From: Methanobrevibacter sp.
Lineage (GTDB): Archaea; Methanobacteriota; Methanobacteria; Methanobacteriales; Methanobacteriaceae
Direction of reading: 5' to 3'
NCBI RefSeq assembly: GCF_017427765.1
Contig: NZ_JAFRSC010000028.1
Location: 1 to 64,000 of the forward strand
Length of the DNA stretch: 64,000 nucleotides
Shown: positions 1-7,543 of the stretch, piece after piece
Layout of the letters: each line of letters begins with the position of its first letter
Position numbering within the stretch: position 1 is the first letter of the stretch
The notes under the pieces: generated by a model
Told to the model about the DNA's origin: nothing
The model's input: the letters and a program-made list of their open reading frames with translations, nothing else
The model's database searches: none
Program-made: the position numbers and the translations under genes

Positions 1-535
1 AACCATCTGCCATTTTCTTTTAAAAGTGTTGCTTCTTTGATTTTACCATCAATATCCCGTTTATATTTGACTTCAAGATATCCGAGTTTGTTTAACCTTA
101 ATCGATTATCCTCCCACCTGATGGTACCTTTAATACCATCTTTGGTTGAGTATTCGTTGTTTCTAAGTGTGATGGATCGTACTGGATTTTTTTTAAGTGA
201 TTTGAACTTGGGAAATCCGGTTCTTCCATCGTTGTATCCGTCATGTGCTTTTATTAAATGGTCTGTAGATGCTTGAAGGCATGTGGAATCTGCTTTTTTC
301 AAAAAAGGTTTGCGTTTTATTAGATGTTTAATGATTTTTTGGTGTAACTGCGATTTACTTTAAATTGGTTGCCAATATTGAATTCTTTGACTAGGTTTTC
401 ACGGTAAATACTGTATTCCAATGTTTTATTGAATACATAACCTGTGGCACGCAAATTGAAATTCAATGCCCTTTCTAAATCCTTATCAGGAACAAATTCA
501 ATTTTATCAGTCAAAATAAAACTCTTATCAACCAT
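1..535 (-). pseudogene. tnpB: IS200/IS605-type TnpB (OrfB) transposase-associated protein, N-terminal part, frameshifted
   Basis: The minus strand starts at an ATG at 535 and encodes a TnpB-like N terminus (VDKSFILTDKIEF, then a region with NLRATGYVFNKTLEYS). Around 335-343 the similarity jumps to another frame, which continues with KPFLKKADSTCLQASTDHLI and GRTGFPKFKS to the left edge. One missing base in a run beside a string of As explains the jump. TnpB is an RNA-guided nuclease of IS200/IS605 and IS607 elements. The C-terminal catalytic part lies outside the window. The frameshift suggests a dead copy; programmed frameshifting is less likely because this family is normally one frame. A TTG further upstream (556) is an alternative start. 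Confidence 0.8.
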
Positions 536-713
536 AAAACTCAAAAATCCACACAAATTAATTTTTTAGACAAAGAAAGAACAATCATCATATCCCCCCC
601 TAAAATACATTTAGGATCCCATAATAAGAACCTGCATTTTTACCCTGAAGAACTAAAATAACTGTTCTTTTCTATAACTATAAGTATATACACTTATAAT
701 AAAAAGAGATTAT

Positions 714-737
714 CCAAGAGAGCATTTGAAAAGTAAT
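714..737. repeat. 24-bp intergenic repeat, copy 1
   Basis: The 24 bases starting CCAAGAGAGCATTTGA and ending AAGTAAT recur at 27680-27703 with a single mismatch (A/G at the 18th base). Both copies lie in gene-free, AT-rich DNA. A CTTATAATA TATA-like box lies about 20 bases upstream of this copy. Function unknown. Confidence 0.6.
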
Positions 738-780
738 AATTTTTTTAATGAAAAAAAATTCTAATACTCATTAAAAGTGC

Positions 781-816
781 AATTCATCTCGGCTTTAAGA
801 AGCCGGAGAATTCTTG
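781..816. repeat. Palindromic hairpin, probable IS200/IS605-family element end
   Basis: CTCGGCTT (788-795) pairs with AAGCC-G-GAG (800-808), with one bulged G, and outer AATTC (781-785) can pair with GAATT (808-812). Compact imperfect palindromes of this type lie at the ends of IS200/IS605 elements, where Y1 transposases bind, and at the 3' ends of TnpB guide RNAs. It lies 250 bases upstream of the broken tnpB, so it may be that element's left end or the remnant of another copy. Confidence 0.45.
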
Positions 817-882
817 GACAAAAATGTTAAAAACATTAAGTTACATAATATATAATACTATAAACTTTAAAGGGATAATAAA

Positions 883-1647
883 ATGGCAGAAAATATACTT
901 TATAGATTATATGAATGGTATATCTCAAGAGATTTGGTTCCAGAAAAGATGCCAAAACATGTGGCAATAATTATGGACGGAAACAGAAGATATTCCAAAC
1001 TTCAAGGCAATGTCGATGTATTAAAAGGCCATGAAATGGGAGTTGACACTTTAGAAAACGTTCTGGACTGGAGTGTCGAACTTGGAATAGAAATAGTAAC
1101 TGCCTATGCTTTTTCAACAGAAAACTTCAACAGATCAAAACACGAAGTCGACGGACTGATGAGACTGTTTGTAATTAACTTCAAACGATTGGTTGACCAT
1201 GAAAAAATTCATAAAAACGAAGTAAGAGTGAAAGTTGTAGGTAGAACAGAATTATTACCTGATGACGTGAGAGAAGCTATAAGAGAAGCGGAAGAAGCAA
1301 CCGCACACTACAACAAAAGATTATTCAATCTTGCAATAGGATATGACGGCCGGCTGGAAATCATTGATTCATTTAAAAAGATTATAGAAGACGTTCAGGC
1401 AGGCAAAATCACAATAGATGATGTTGATGAAGACCTTGTAAGCAAAAACCTCTATACTGAAGGATTAGATGATCCAAACCTCATTATCAGAACCAGCGGT
1501 GAGGAACGTTTAAGCGGATTTTTACTTTGGCAGTCTTCATACTCCGAGTTGTATTTTTGTGAAACATTATGGCCAGAACTTAGAAAAGTTGATTTTATAA
1601 GAGCAATCAGGTCTTATCAGGCAAGGGACAGAAGATTTGGAGTATAA
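883..1647 (+). CDS. uppS: Polyprenyl diphosphate synthase, cis-type (UppS family)
   Basis: This enzyme chains isopentenyl diphosphate units onto an allylic primer with cis double bonds, making the long lipid carrier used for cell-wall and N-glycan sugars. The family signature [11 protein letters not shown] lies at residues 26-36, with Asp32 as the Mg/diphosphate-binding residue. [10 protein letters not shown] follows near residue 85 and [16 protein letters not shown] near 205. The 254 aa length is normal. The ATG at 883 follows a purine-rich GGGAT. It is followed after 3 bases by tatD, so the two are probably co-transcribed. In methanobacteria the product should feed pseudomurein synthesis (inference). 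Confidence 0.95.
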   Translation: MAENILYRLYEWYISRDLVPEKMPKHVAIIMDGNRRYSKLQGNVDVLKGHEMGVDTLENVLDWSVELGIEIVTAYAFSTENFNRSKHEVDGLMRLFVINFKRLVDHEKIHKNEVRVKVVGRTELLPDDVREAIREAEEATAHYNKRLFNLAIGYDGRLEIIDSFKKIIEDVQAGKITIDDVDEDLVSKNLYTEGLDDPNLIIRTSGEERLSGFLLWQSSYSELYFCETLWPELRKVDFIRAIRSYQARDRRFGV

Positions 1648-1650
1648 AAT

Positions 1651-2412
1651 ATGATAGATACTCATTGCCACATTGATTTTGAAGATTTTGACAGCGACCG
1701 TGAAGATGTAATCGCAAGAGCAAAAGACAAACTTGACTGCATTATTGCATCAGGTTTCAGTAAAGACAGTAATCAGGATGTTTTAAAACTTTCAAAAGAA
1801 TATGAAGGTTTTATTTATCCTACTTTTGGTTTTCATCCAGTAAGCTCACAGAACTGCACATCTGAAGAATTGGATGATGCGCATAATCATTTGATTGAAA
1901 ATTTAGACAACATTGTTGCTGTTGGGGAAGTCGGGATGGATTACTATTACGTTACAGACAAGGCTCTGCGTGAAAGGCAAAAAGAAATCTTCACCAGTTT
2001 TTTAGATATTGCAAATGAGTATAAAGTTCCTATTGTAATGCATGTTAGGGACTGTGAGAAAAAAGCTGTAAACATTATCCAGGATTATGATAATATCCCT
2101 TATTTTGTTTTCCATTGCTATGGAGGCAGTTTCAAAACTGCAAAAAGAATAATGGATATGGATAATGCATATATGAGTTTTTCTACAATGCTTTGTTATT
2201 CAAAACAGCACCAGGATTTAATTGAAAAGATAGACCTGGATTATATTTTAACTGAAACCGACAGCCCATATCTTGCTATGACTAAAGATGAGAGAAACGA
2301 ACCGGTTAATGTCGTTAATGCAGTTTATAAAATAGCTGAAATAAAAAAAGTTGATGTCAGTGCTGTTGATGAAGTGACCACCAGCAATGCACGTAACATA
2401 TTTAAAATTTAG
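1651..2412 (+). CDS. tatD: TatD-family metal-dependent hydrolase (DNase)
   Basis: A TIM-barrel metallohydrolase of the TatD family, whose members are 3'-5' DNases or deoxyribonucleases of uncertain physiological role. Metal ligands are visible: DTHCHIDF at residues 3-10 (Asp3, His5, His7), GEVGMDYYY near 93-101, HVRD near 131, HCYGG near 156 and TETDSPYL near 203. The length of 253 aa is typical. It starts 3 bases after uppS and ends with a 4-base tail-to-tail overlap with the minus-strand gene at 2409. Confidence 0.93.
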   Translation: MIDTHCHIDFEDFDSDREDVIARAKDKLDCIIASGFSKDSNQDVLKLSKEYEGFIYPTFGFHPVSSQNCTSEELDDAHNHLIENLDNIVAVGEVGMDYYYVTDKALRERQKEIFTSFLDIANEYKVPIVMHVRDCEKKAVNIIQDYDNIPYFVFHCYGGSFKTAKRIMDMDNAYMSFSTMLCYSKQHQDLIEKIDLDYILTETDSPYLAMTKDERNEPVNVVNAVYKIAEIKKVDVSAVDEVTTSNARNIFKI

Positions 2413-2777
2413 AAATGAAGAGTGAAATTCAAATTAATCAGGACATCCCTATTTTCTTTAACAGCTTCAATTTCCAGTTCAAAATCTGTAAGATCCTGCA
2501 TCACCAAATTGACTAAATGCCAATCAAGAAGCGAATCATTCAGAAATATTGTAAACTGATTTTGGTTAATGACAACACCTTTTCTGCAGAACAGTTTAAA
2601 TGCATAGAAATACAGTTCCAATCTAAAAATCAAATCCTCTTTATCACCGTTTCCATTGATGAAATATTCCTTTAAATCTTCCTGTAGAATTTTACCTTCA
2701 TCACCTACATCAGCTTTGAAAGTCTCCATTTCCTTTAAATCTTCCATCAGTTGCTTTTTTTCTTCATCACTATACAT
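2409..2777 (-). CDS. Conserved hypothetical protein, 122 aa
   Basis: I do not recognise this family. The protein is acidic and mostly helical by composition, with a charged N terminus (SDEEKKQLMEDLKEME), a central YFYAFKLFC segment and no signal peptide or membrane helix. Its start abuts the stop of the gene at 2778, so it is the last gene of an operon that begins with two prepilin-like genes. A link to pilus or surface-structure function rests only on this context. Confidence 0.6.
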   Translation of the reverse strand: MYSDEEKKQLMEDLKEMETFKADVGDEGKILQEDLKEYFINGNGDKEDLIFRLELYFYAFKLFCRKGVVINQNQFTIFLNDSLLDWHLVNLVMQDLTDFELEIEAVKENRDVLINLNFTLHF

Positions 2778-3101
2778 CTAATCACTTAACCTAAATTTCA
2801 ATTTCAAAATGTTGTATGGGTTAGACATGAAAGTTATCTGGAATTTATCAAAAGTTTCATCCAATTTTTTTAGAAGTGAAAATTCCAAATCATCCGGAAT
2901 AACATATAATATGAATGAGTCATCGTCAATTTCTACACCCAAATCCTCCTGAAGAGGTACCTTCAACTCACTTATGAATACATATTTGTACACAATTAAT
3001 TCATAATCGTTTACCTGCTTATTAGTTCTTATAATGTCTGCCAGTTGTTCCTGTAATTTCAAAGCTATTGTGTCAAATGTTTTCTCAGTAATTCTAATCA
3101 C
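2778..3101 (-). CDS. Conserved hypothetical protein, 107 aa
   Basis: I do not recognise this family. The protein is soluble and acidic, with alternating hydrophobic stretches (ELIVYKYVFISEL, DDSFILYVIP) that suggest an alpha/beta fold; there is no membrane segment or metal motif. It overlaps the preceding carboxymuconolactone-decarboxylase-like gene by 8 bases and abuts the following hypothetical gene, so translational coupling in the same operon is likely. Confidence 0.6.
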   Translation of the reverse strand: MIRITEKTFDTIALKLQEQLADIIRTNKQVNDYELIVYKYVFISELKVPLQEDLGVEIDDDSFILYVIPDDLEFSLLKKLDETFDKFQITFMSNPYNILKLKFRLSD

Positions 3102-3480
3102 CGGTTAATGGAAGTAAGTCTTTTTCTTCAAACACCTCTTTTGCGCCAACCATCGCATTAATTGCTTTTGGAAAACCGCAATAAGCACTCATCTGCATGA
3201 TTATCTCAACAATTTCGGTTGGAGTATTTCCAACATTTAAAGCTGCAGAGATATGGTCTTTAAGCTGAGGTATTGTTCCTAAAACTGTCAGAGCCGCAAC
3301 AGTACATAACTCACGAGTTTTTAAATCGACTTCAGGGCGAGTATATATTTCAGAATATGGGAATTCCAAAACAAATCTTGACAAATCCGGAGCAACATCT
3401 TCCAAATCTTTAAAAATTTCTTCAACAGTTCTATTTTGAATACCTTCCAAAACTTCTTTTCCTTTTTCATATCTAGACAT
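3094..3480 (-). CDS. Carboxymuconolactone decarboxylase / AhpD-like family protein
   Basis: A 128 aa all-helical protein of the carboxymuconolactone decarboxylase (AhpD-like) superfamily. KTRELCTVAALTVLG with a Cys, followed by HISAALNVGNTPTEIVEIIMQMSAYCGFPKAINA, is the family core. In most such families a CxxC plus His acts in peroxide or thiol chemistry; here I see only the single Cys of RELC, so it resembles the gamma-CMD branch and the activity is unclear. I chose the ATG at 3480 because the longer reading to 3597 overlaps the upstream pilin gene and adds unconserved residues. Confidence 0.85.
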   Translation of the reverse strand: MSRYEKGKEVLEGIQNRTVEEIFKDLEDVAPDLSRFVLEFPYSEIYTRPEVDLKTRELCTVAALTVLGTIPQLKDHISAALNVGNTPTEIVEIIMQMSAYCGFPKAINAMVGAKEVFEEKDLLPLTGD

Positions 3481-3496
3481 ACTATAATCTATATCC

Positions 3497-3994
3497 CTAA
3501 ACCCATTTAACATTAGCTGTTGTGAAAACATAATGTGGAGAAAAAACCGGATTGTATAATTTGTTCGTTGCAGAGGTTGTATTAAAACTGACTGCAAGAG
3601 CTTTTCTTAAATTATAGTTAATTCTATCACCAATCGAAACCTGCTGCTTTTTGGAAAACTCCTTTGTAGAGGTAACATAAACCTTAAACTGAATCTCCTT
3701 TTTTCCGTAATTGTTATCATAACCCAATTCATAATAAGTTACATTAACTATTTCAACCGAATATGGTATTAACAAATCTGATTTTGATGTTTCATAATCG
3801 TTGAATGTCTGTTTGGGATAAATTGCAACTGAAGACGTTCCAATACCTTCATTAGCACCGTTTCTTGCAGCAGCCATTGCTGTATTCAATTCACTTTCAT
3901 CTGCAATAAATACTGCTGAAATCATTAGAATCAATATTAAAACACCTGCAAGCAGCAAATATTCCCCGCTAACCTGTCCGGAATTGCCGATCAT
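3497..3994 (-). CDS. Class III signal peptide (type IV pilin-like) protein, 165 aa
   Basis: The N terminus has a short polar leader ending in Gly-Gln, then VSGEYLLLAGVLILIL, the archaeal class III signal (Q-x-S-x-E-Y-L) cleaved by EppA-type prepilin peptidases before the Gln. The hydrophobic segment (about residues 12-29) would form the filament core or a membrane anchor, and the rest is an extracytoplasmic beta-rich domain. It overlaps the upstream pilin-like gene by 4 bases. The eppA gene is elsewhere in this window (45934-46800). A minor pilin or surface adhesin is likely; the exact filament is unknown. Confidence 0.8.
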   Translation of the reverse strand: MIGNSGQVSGEYLLLAGVLILILMISAVFIADESELNTAMAAARNGANEGIGTSSVAIYPKQTFNDYETSKSDLLIPYSVEIVNVTYYELGYDNNYGKKEIQFKVYVTSTKEFSKKQQVSIGDRINYNLRKALAVSFNTTSATNKLYNPVFSPHYVFTTANVKWV

Positions 3995-4386
3995 GTTATC
4001 ACAATTTTTCCTTCACCATTTTTGGTGACTGTATAACTTTTTCCGCTGTGTAATTTATATTTTGAATCGAAATTTGAAAGCGGAAGCAAAATTTCTCCCT
4101 TTTTACCATCATAATCTATAGTTATCTTACCGTTTTCAGCAGTAATTTCATAATATCCCTTATCGGAAGGCAGATAAATTATTTTGGAGTATCCTTCGCC
4201 ATTGGAATTGACCTGACTTATTGAGTTTGAAACATCATCCAGAATAAGTCTATGTGAAACACTATCTTCAATATTGAAACTTGATTCTATTGTTGATTGA
4301 ATAAAAAATAACAATGAAACAGATATTATTAAAATAACAAAGATTGTAAACAAATATTCTATTGAAATAAAACCTTTATTGTCCAT
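3991..4386 (-). CDS. Type IV pilin-like protein, 131 aa
   Basis: The start MDNKGFISIEYLFTIFVI has a short charged leader followed by S-x-E-Y and a hydrophobic helix to about residue 28. This is the prepilin pattern, but the Gln typical of class III signals is replaced (GFISIEYL), so processing may differ. The remainder (about 100 aa) is a polar exported domain ending in beta-strand-like VTKNGEGKIVIT. It is the first gene of a five-gene minus-strand operon, divergent from cbiF. A minor pilin is the best guess. Confidence 0.7.
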   Translation of the reverse strand: MDNKGFISIEYLFTIFVILIISVSLLFFIQSTIESSFNIEDSVSHRLILDDVSNSISQVNSNGEGYSKIIYLPSDKGYYEITAENGKITIDYDGKKGEILLPLSNFDSKYKLHSGKSYTVTKNGEGKIVIT

Positions 4387-4481
4387 GTTTTTTAGTTATT
4401 TTAATTATTAATAAAGTTTATATGATTAAAAATCAATTTTGACACATAATTATTAATAGAACTTGAAATAAAAATTTAATC

Positions 4482-5234
4482 ATGAAAGGAAAAGTTATTT
4501 TCATTGGTGCAGGTCCGGGAGATCCTGATTTAATAACAGTTAAAGGAAGAAGAGTAATTGAAAAAGCTGATGTAATTATTTATGCAGGTTCACTAGTAAA
4601 TAAAGATGTTTTAAGCCCTGCAAAAGAGGATTGTGAAATTCACAACAGTGCTTATTTAAATTTGGAAGAAACTGACGGGATAATTACTGAAGCCGTTAAC
4701 GAAGGAAAATTAGTTGCACGTGTCCATACAGGGGACCCTTCAATTTACGGTGCTATAGGCGAACAGATTCGTGAACTAAAAAAACATGACATTGAATATG
4801 AAATTATTCCAGGAGTAAGTTCATTGTTTGGAACAGCAAGTGTTTTGGAAGCTGAATTGACACTTCCTGAAATTTCACAAAGTGTAATTATTACTCGTCC
4901 TGAAGGTAGAACTCCAAAGCCTGCTGGAGAAAGCCTGGCTAGCTTTTCAAAACATCATGCAACAATGTGTATCTTTTTGGGAATAGGTATGATTGATAAA
5001 GTTGTAGATGAATTGCTTGAAGGTTACGAAGAAACCACTCCAGTTGCAGTTGTCAAAAAGGCAACCTGGCCAGACCAACAAATAATTAGAGGAACCCTCA
5101 AGGATATTGCACAAAAAGTAAAAGATGCCAATATTACAAAGACTGCAATGATTGTAGTGGGAGATGTGTTAGACCCTGGTGATTTTAATGCATCCAAGCT
5201 ATATGACAAAAACTTTAAACATGAATATCGATAG
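4482..5234 (+). CDS. cbiF: Cobalt-precorrin-4 C11-methyltransferase
   Basis: A SAM-dependent tetrapyrrole methylase that methylates C11 of cobalt-precorrin-4 in the anaerobic cobamide pathway, needed for the corrinoids of methanogenesis. The N-terminal GAGPGDPDLITVKGRR (residues 9-24), YAGSLVNKDVL near 36 and HTGDPSIYGAIGEQ near 87 are CbiF/CobM signatures. The length of 250 aa is normal. It stands alone here, without other cbi genes, and is followed by an intrinsic-type terminator at 5233-5261. Confidence 0.95.
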   Translation: MKGKVIFIGAGPGDPDLITVKGRRVIEKADVIIYAGSLVNKDVLSPAKEDCEIHNSAYLNLEETDGIITEAVNEGKLVARVHTGDPSIYGAIGEQIRELKKHDIEYEIIPGVSSLFGTASVLEAELTLPEISQSVIITRPEGRTPKPAGESLASFSKHHATMCIFLGIGMIDKVVDELLEGYEETTPVAVVKKATWPDQQIIRGTLKDIAQKVKDANITKTAMIVVGDVLDPGDFNASKLYDKNFKHEYR

Positions 5235-5261
5235 GGAATTATTTTTCCCTTAACTTTTTTT
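5233..5261 (+). terminator. Stem-loop plus T-run after cbiF
   Basis: AGGGAA (5233-5238) pairs with TTCCCT (5245-5250) around a six-base loop, followed by a run of seven Ts at 5255-5261. The stem begins inside the cbiF stop codon. It sits between convergent genes, so it may also stop leftward transcription. Confidence 0.6.
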
Positions 5262-5799
5262 AAACTATGCCAAGAACTTTAACATCACCAAAAGCATCAT
5301 AATTTGAAACATATATCATACATACCTCATCTTTCAGGCCAAAAACAAAAGAATAGCTATTTTCGTCATGCTTTTGATAATATCCTGAATATCCAAACAT
5401 TTTTGTTGGGGTTCCGCCTATACTGGCTGCAACCTCGTTACTGTTTATACCCGAACCTGGCATTCTGGTAACACCTATTTCAATGTAATTTTTATCATTG
5501 CTCCATCCCATAGCAGACGATTTGACACCCTCATCAACACTTACTTCAGTTCTGGATGGTTCATTAACGTAATCAGATGGAATTTCAAATTCCACATTGT
5601 CAACTTTAACAGTTTGGGTTTGGCTAGTAATAATCATAGCAGACAAAACAATAGTGCCAAAAATTAAAATAATTACAATAATAATAAGATATTTGTTAAA
5701 AAAAGGTTTGTTTTTGCCTGGAACCTTTTCACCGCAGTTCTGGCAAAATTGAGCATTTTCTTTTAATTTTTCGCCACATTTTCGACAGTGTTCATCCAT
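5260..5799 (-). CDS. Zinc-ribbon membrane-anchored protein
   Basis: The N terminus carries a zinc ribbon, CRKCGEKL then CQNCGEKV (Cys at about residues 5, 8, 19, 22), followed by one transmembrane helix (YLIIIVIILIFGTIVLSAMII, about 37-57, written here only as its class) and an exported domain of about 120 aa. Such ribbon-anchor-domain proteins are common in Methanobrevibacter. The exported part starts with VKVDNVEFEIP, resembling small PsbP-like or DUF-type domains, but I cannot name it. Function unknown. Confidence 0.7.
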   Translation of the reverse strand: MDEHCRKCGEKLKENAQFCQNCGEKVPGKNKPFFNKYLIIIVIILIFGTIVLSAMIITSQTQTVKVDNVEFEIPSDYVNEPSRTEVSVDEGVKSSAMGWSNDKNYIEIGVTRMPGSGINSNEVAASIGGTPTKMFGYSGYYQKHDENSYSFVFGLKDEVCMIYVSNYDAFGDVKVLGIV

Positions 5800-5816
5800 G
5801 GCAAACCCTCAAAAGA

Positions 5817-6761
5817 TTAACTGTATTTATCTTTGATTTCATTCATCAATTTTAATTTTTCAAAAGCAACATTTTTTGGAGCCCTTCTAAGTCCGCAATC
5901 AGGATCAAGAAGCAGATTATCTTTTCCAACTATTTCAATAGCTTTTGTGACTAACTCTTCAATGTCATTAATGTCATCGACTTCATTTACTGATGAGTCA
6001 ACACATCCAAATCCTAATTTTTTATCAGCAATCAATGAGGCATTTTTTTCTAAAACACCTAAATTAACGTTATTTCCTGCAAATTCAAAGTCAAGAATGT
6101 CCACGTTGAATTTTGAAATATCCTTAAATGCATCTTTCAAGATACCACAAACATGCATTCCCAAAGGCACTTCAAGACCATCCTTAATAATTCCAATGGC
6201 TTCACGTGCTGTTTTCATATCTACCATACCTGTAGATAAAAACGGCTCATCCACCTGAATATAAATAGGGTCTACTTTTTTGGCAATGGCATCCACTTCA
6301 AATTTTAGGCTGTGTGCCAAATCGATGATTGCATCTTCCTTGGTTTTATAAAAAGACTGTATTCTTGATGAGTGGACAATGGTATTTGGACCTGTAATAA
6401 TTCCCTTTATTCCTTTACCTTCAGGAATTTTACCACCATAATACTCCTTCATTACCTTTTTGGCATATTGCATATCTTTAATTGAGATTTCCTGAGTTGG
6501 ATTCCTGATTTTTGAAACTATTACTGTATTTCCATCCTCAATTTTCATTCCAGGAATATATTTTGTAAAAATAGAAACCATATCCCCTCTAACCTGACCG
6601 TCAGAGATTATATCTACTCCAGCGTCAAGTTGAGCTATTACACTACTTTTAATAGCTTCTTTAAAAGGATCATATGAACCTAAACTATTAAGCAATTTAT
6701 CTTTAAAACTAGAAGGAGTACTTTCACTAGCCGGAAAGCTACCTACAACAGTTGATTTCAT
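5817..6761 (-). CDS. mesA: Core-MetE methionine synthase (MesA type)
   Basis: A short, 314 aa methionine synthase that contains only the catalytic barrel of MetE. The Methanothermobacter homologue uses methylcobalamin in vitro, so the physiological donor is probably a corrinoid protein rather than folate. Zinc ligands are visible as HVCG near 203-206 and the Cys of DPDCGLRR near 289; QVDEPFLSTG near 170 binds homocysteine in the family. Its start overlaps the end of the DUF1894 gene by 4 bases, placing it last in a DUF1890-DUF1894-mesA operon. Confidence 0.9.
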   Translation of the reverse strand: MKSTVVGSFPASESTPSSFKDKLLNSLGSYDPFKEAIKSSVIAQLDAGVDIISDGQVRGDMVSIFTKYIPGMKIEDGNTVIVSKIRNPTQEISIKDMQYAKKVMKEYYGGKIPEGKGIKGIITGPNTIVHSSRIQSFYKTKEDAIIDLAHSLKFEVDAIAKKVDPIYIQVDEPFLSTGMVDMKTAREAIGIIKDGLEVPLGMHVCGILKDAFKDISKFNVDILDFEFAGNNVNLGVLEKNASLIADKKLGFGCVDSSVNEVDDINDIEELVTKAIEIVGKDNLLLDPDCGLRRAPKNVAFEKLKLMNEIKDKYS

Positions 6762-7072
6762 TTTTTATTACCAGTGTCTAATTTTCTGATATTTTCAACT
6801 TCTTCTTCATCAATTGGTAACTCAACAACAGATGTTCCATGACAAGGTTTTGTGTATGGCAACAATACTGTTCCTTTTTCATGGTCAAATCCAATTGGGA
6901 TTGGAGGTATTCCAATTACTCTAACACCTAAAACCTGATCTCCAGGTTTAATATAAACTATATCCTCAGCTTTAAATCTGATAATCATAGCACAATCTTT
7001 GAAACCTGCTTTTGAAGCATGGATTTCATAGTTATCAGATTGCTGAAGGTAAGTATCTAAACAGAATGACAT
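6758..7072 (-). CDS. DUF1894-family methanogen protein
   Basis: A 104 aa soluble protein matching my memory of the methanogen-restricted DUF1894 family; the pattern LDTYLQQSDNYEIHASKAGF then PCHGTSVVELP is characteristic. Its biochemical role is not established. It sits directly between DUF1890 (abutting) and mesA (4-base overlap), an order I recall from other methanogens, which suggests a role in supplying or gating the methyl group for methionine. The conserved Cys-His pair (PCHG, about residue 80) is a candidate functional site (inference). Confidence 0.8.
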   Translation of the reverse strand: MSFCLDTYLQQSDNYEIHASKAGFKDCAMIIRFKAEDIVYIKPGDQVLGVRVIGIPPIPIGFDHEKGTVLLPYTKPCHGTSVVELPIDEEEVENIRKLDTGNKK

Positions 7073-7531
7073 TTATTCAAACTCCTTAATTGCTTTGTCA
7101 AATTTAACTTTGATTGGTGAAGGATTGTGGAATGCTCTAACAGGTACGATTTTAGCATTGCTTTGGCTTTCTTCAATCATATTTACAAATTCTTCCACTT
7201 CATCGGCATCCCTTGAAAATACTAATGCGAGTGACTTGCACTGCAGTATCTGTTCAAATGTTACGAAAAATGATGCTGCTGCATCTTTGTGAACAAAACC
7301 AACTAGTAAATCGTAATCACCTTCGTTGATTTCACCTAAAGTTCTCTCCAAATCAACGAGATTTAAATTGTAATGACCTTCAGGGTCGGAAATTTTAACT
7401 AATTTTGAAGCTGCAGGATTTGCAGCAATTGTGGTATCATAACCCATTTTTGTTAATCTGTTAAATACATAAACTGCCATAGGAGTCTGTGATGGAGTTT
7501 CAGGACATCCCAGTAAAACTAAAGCTTTCAT
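7073..7531 (-). CDS. DUF1890-family methanogen protein
   Basis: A 152 aa alpha/beta protein of the DUF1890 family, known structurally from Methanothermobacter but without an assigned reaction. The N-terminal KALVLLGCPETPSQTPMAVYVFNRL resembles a nucleotide- or cofactor-binding Rossmann-like start with a conserved Cys at residue 9. It is the first gene of the DUF1890-DUF1894-mesA set, preceded by a GAGGTAA ribosome binding site. A role in methyl or corrinoid handling for methionine synthesis is inferred from context only. Confidence 0.82.
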   Translation of the reverse strand: MKALVLLGCPETPSQTPMAVYVFNRLTKMGYDTTIAANPAASKLVKISDPEGHYNLNLVDLERTLGEINEGDYDLLVGFVHKDAAASFFVTFEQILQCKSLALVFSRDADEVEEFVNMIEESQSNAKIVPVRAFHNPSPIKVKFDKAIKEFE

Positions 7532-7543
7532 AAAATTACCTCA

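Larger units (their letters stand above)
536..882. other. Intergenic region with IS-end palindromes and the uppS promoter
   Basis: This stretch has no convincing gene. It holds a small palindrome at 599-615 (CCTAAA/TTTAGG around five bases) next to the tnpB start, a copy of a 24-bp repeat at 714-737, and a strong hairpin at 781-816. A TATA-like ATATATAATA at about 846-856 and a purine-rich GGGAT before the ATG at 883 fit a promoter and ribosome binding site for uppS. Confidence 0.5.

Noticed and set aside
37-276. Plus-strand frame of 79 codons
   Set aside because: It is the shadow of the minus-strand tnpB reading, which carries the conserved residues.
3481-3597. N-terminal extension of the CMD-like gene to 3597
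   Set aside because: It overlaps the pilin-like gene by about 100 bases and adds residues without similarity to the family; ATG at 3480 fits the gap.
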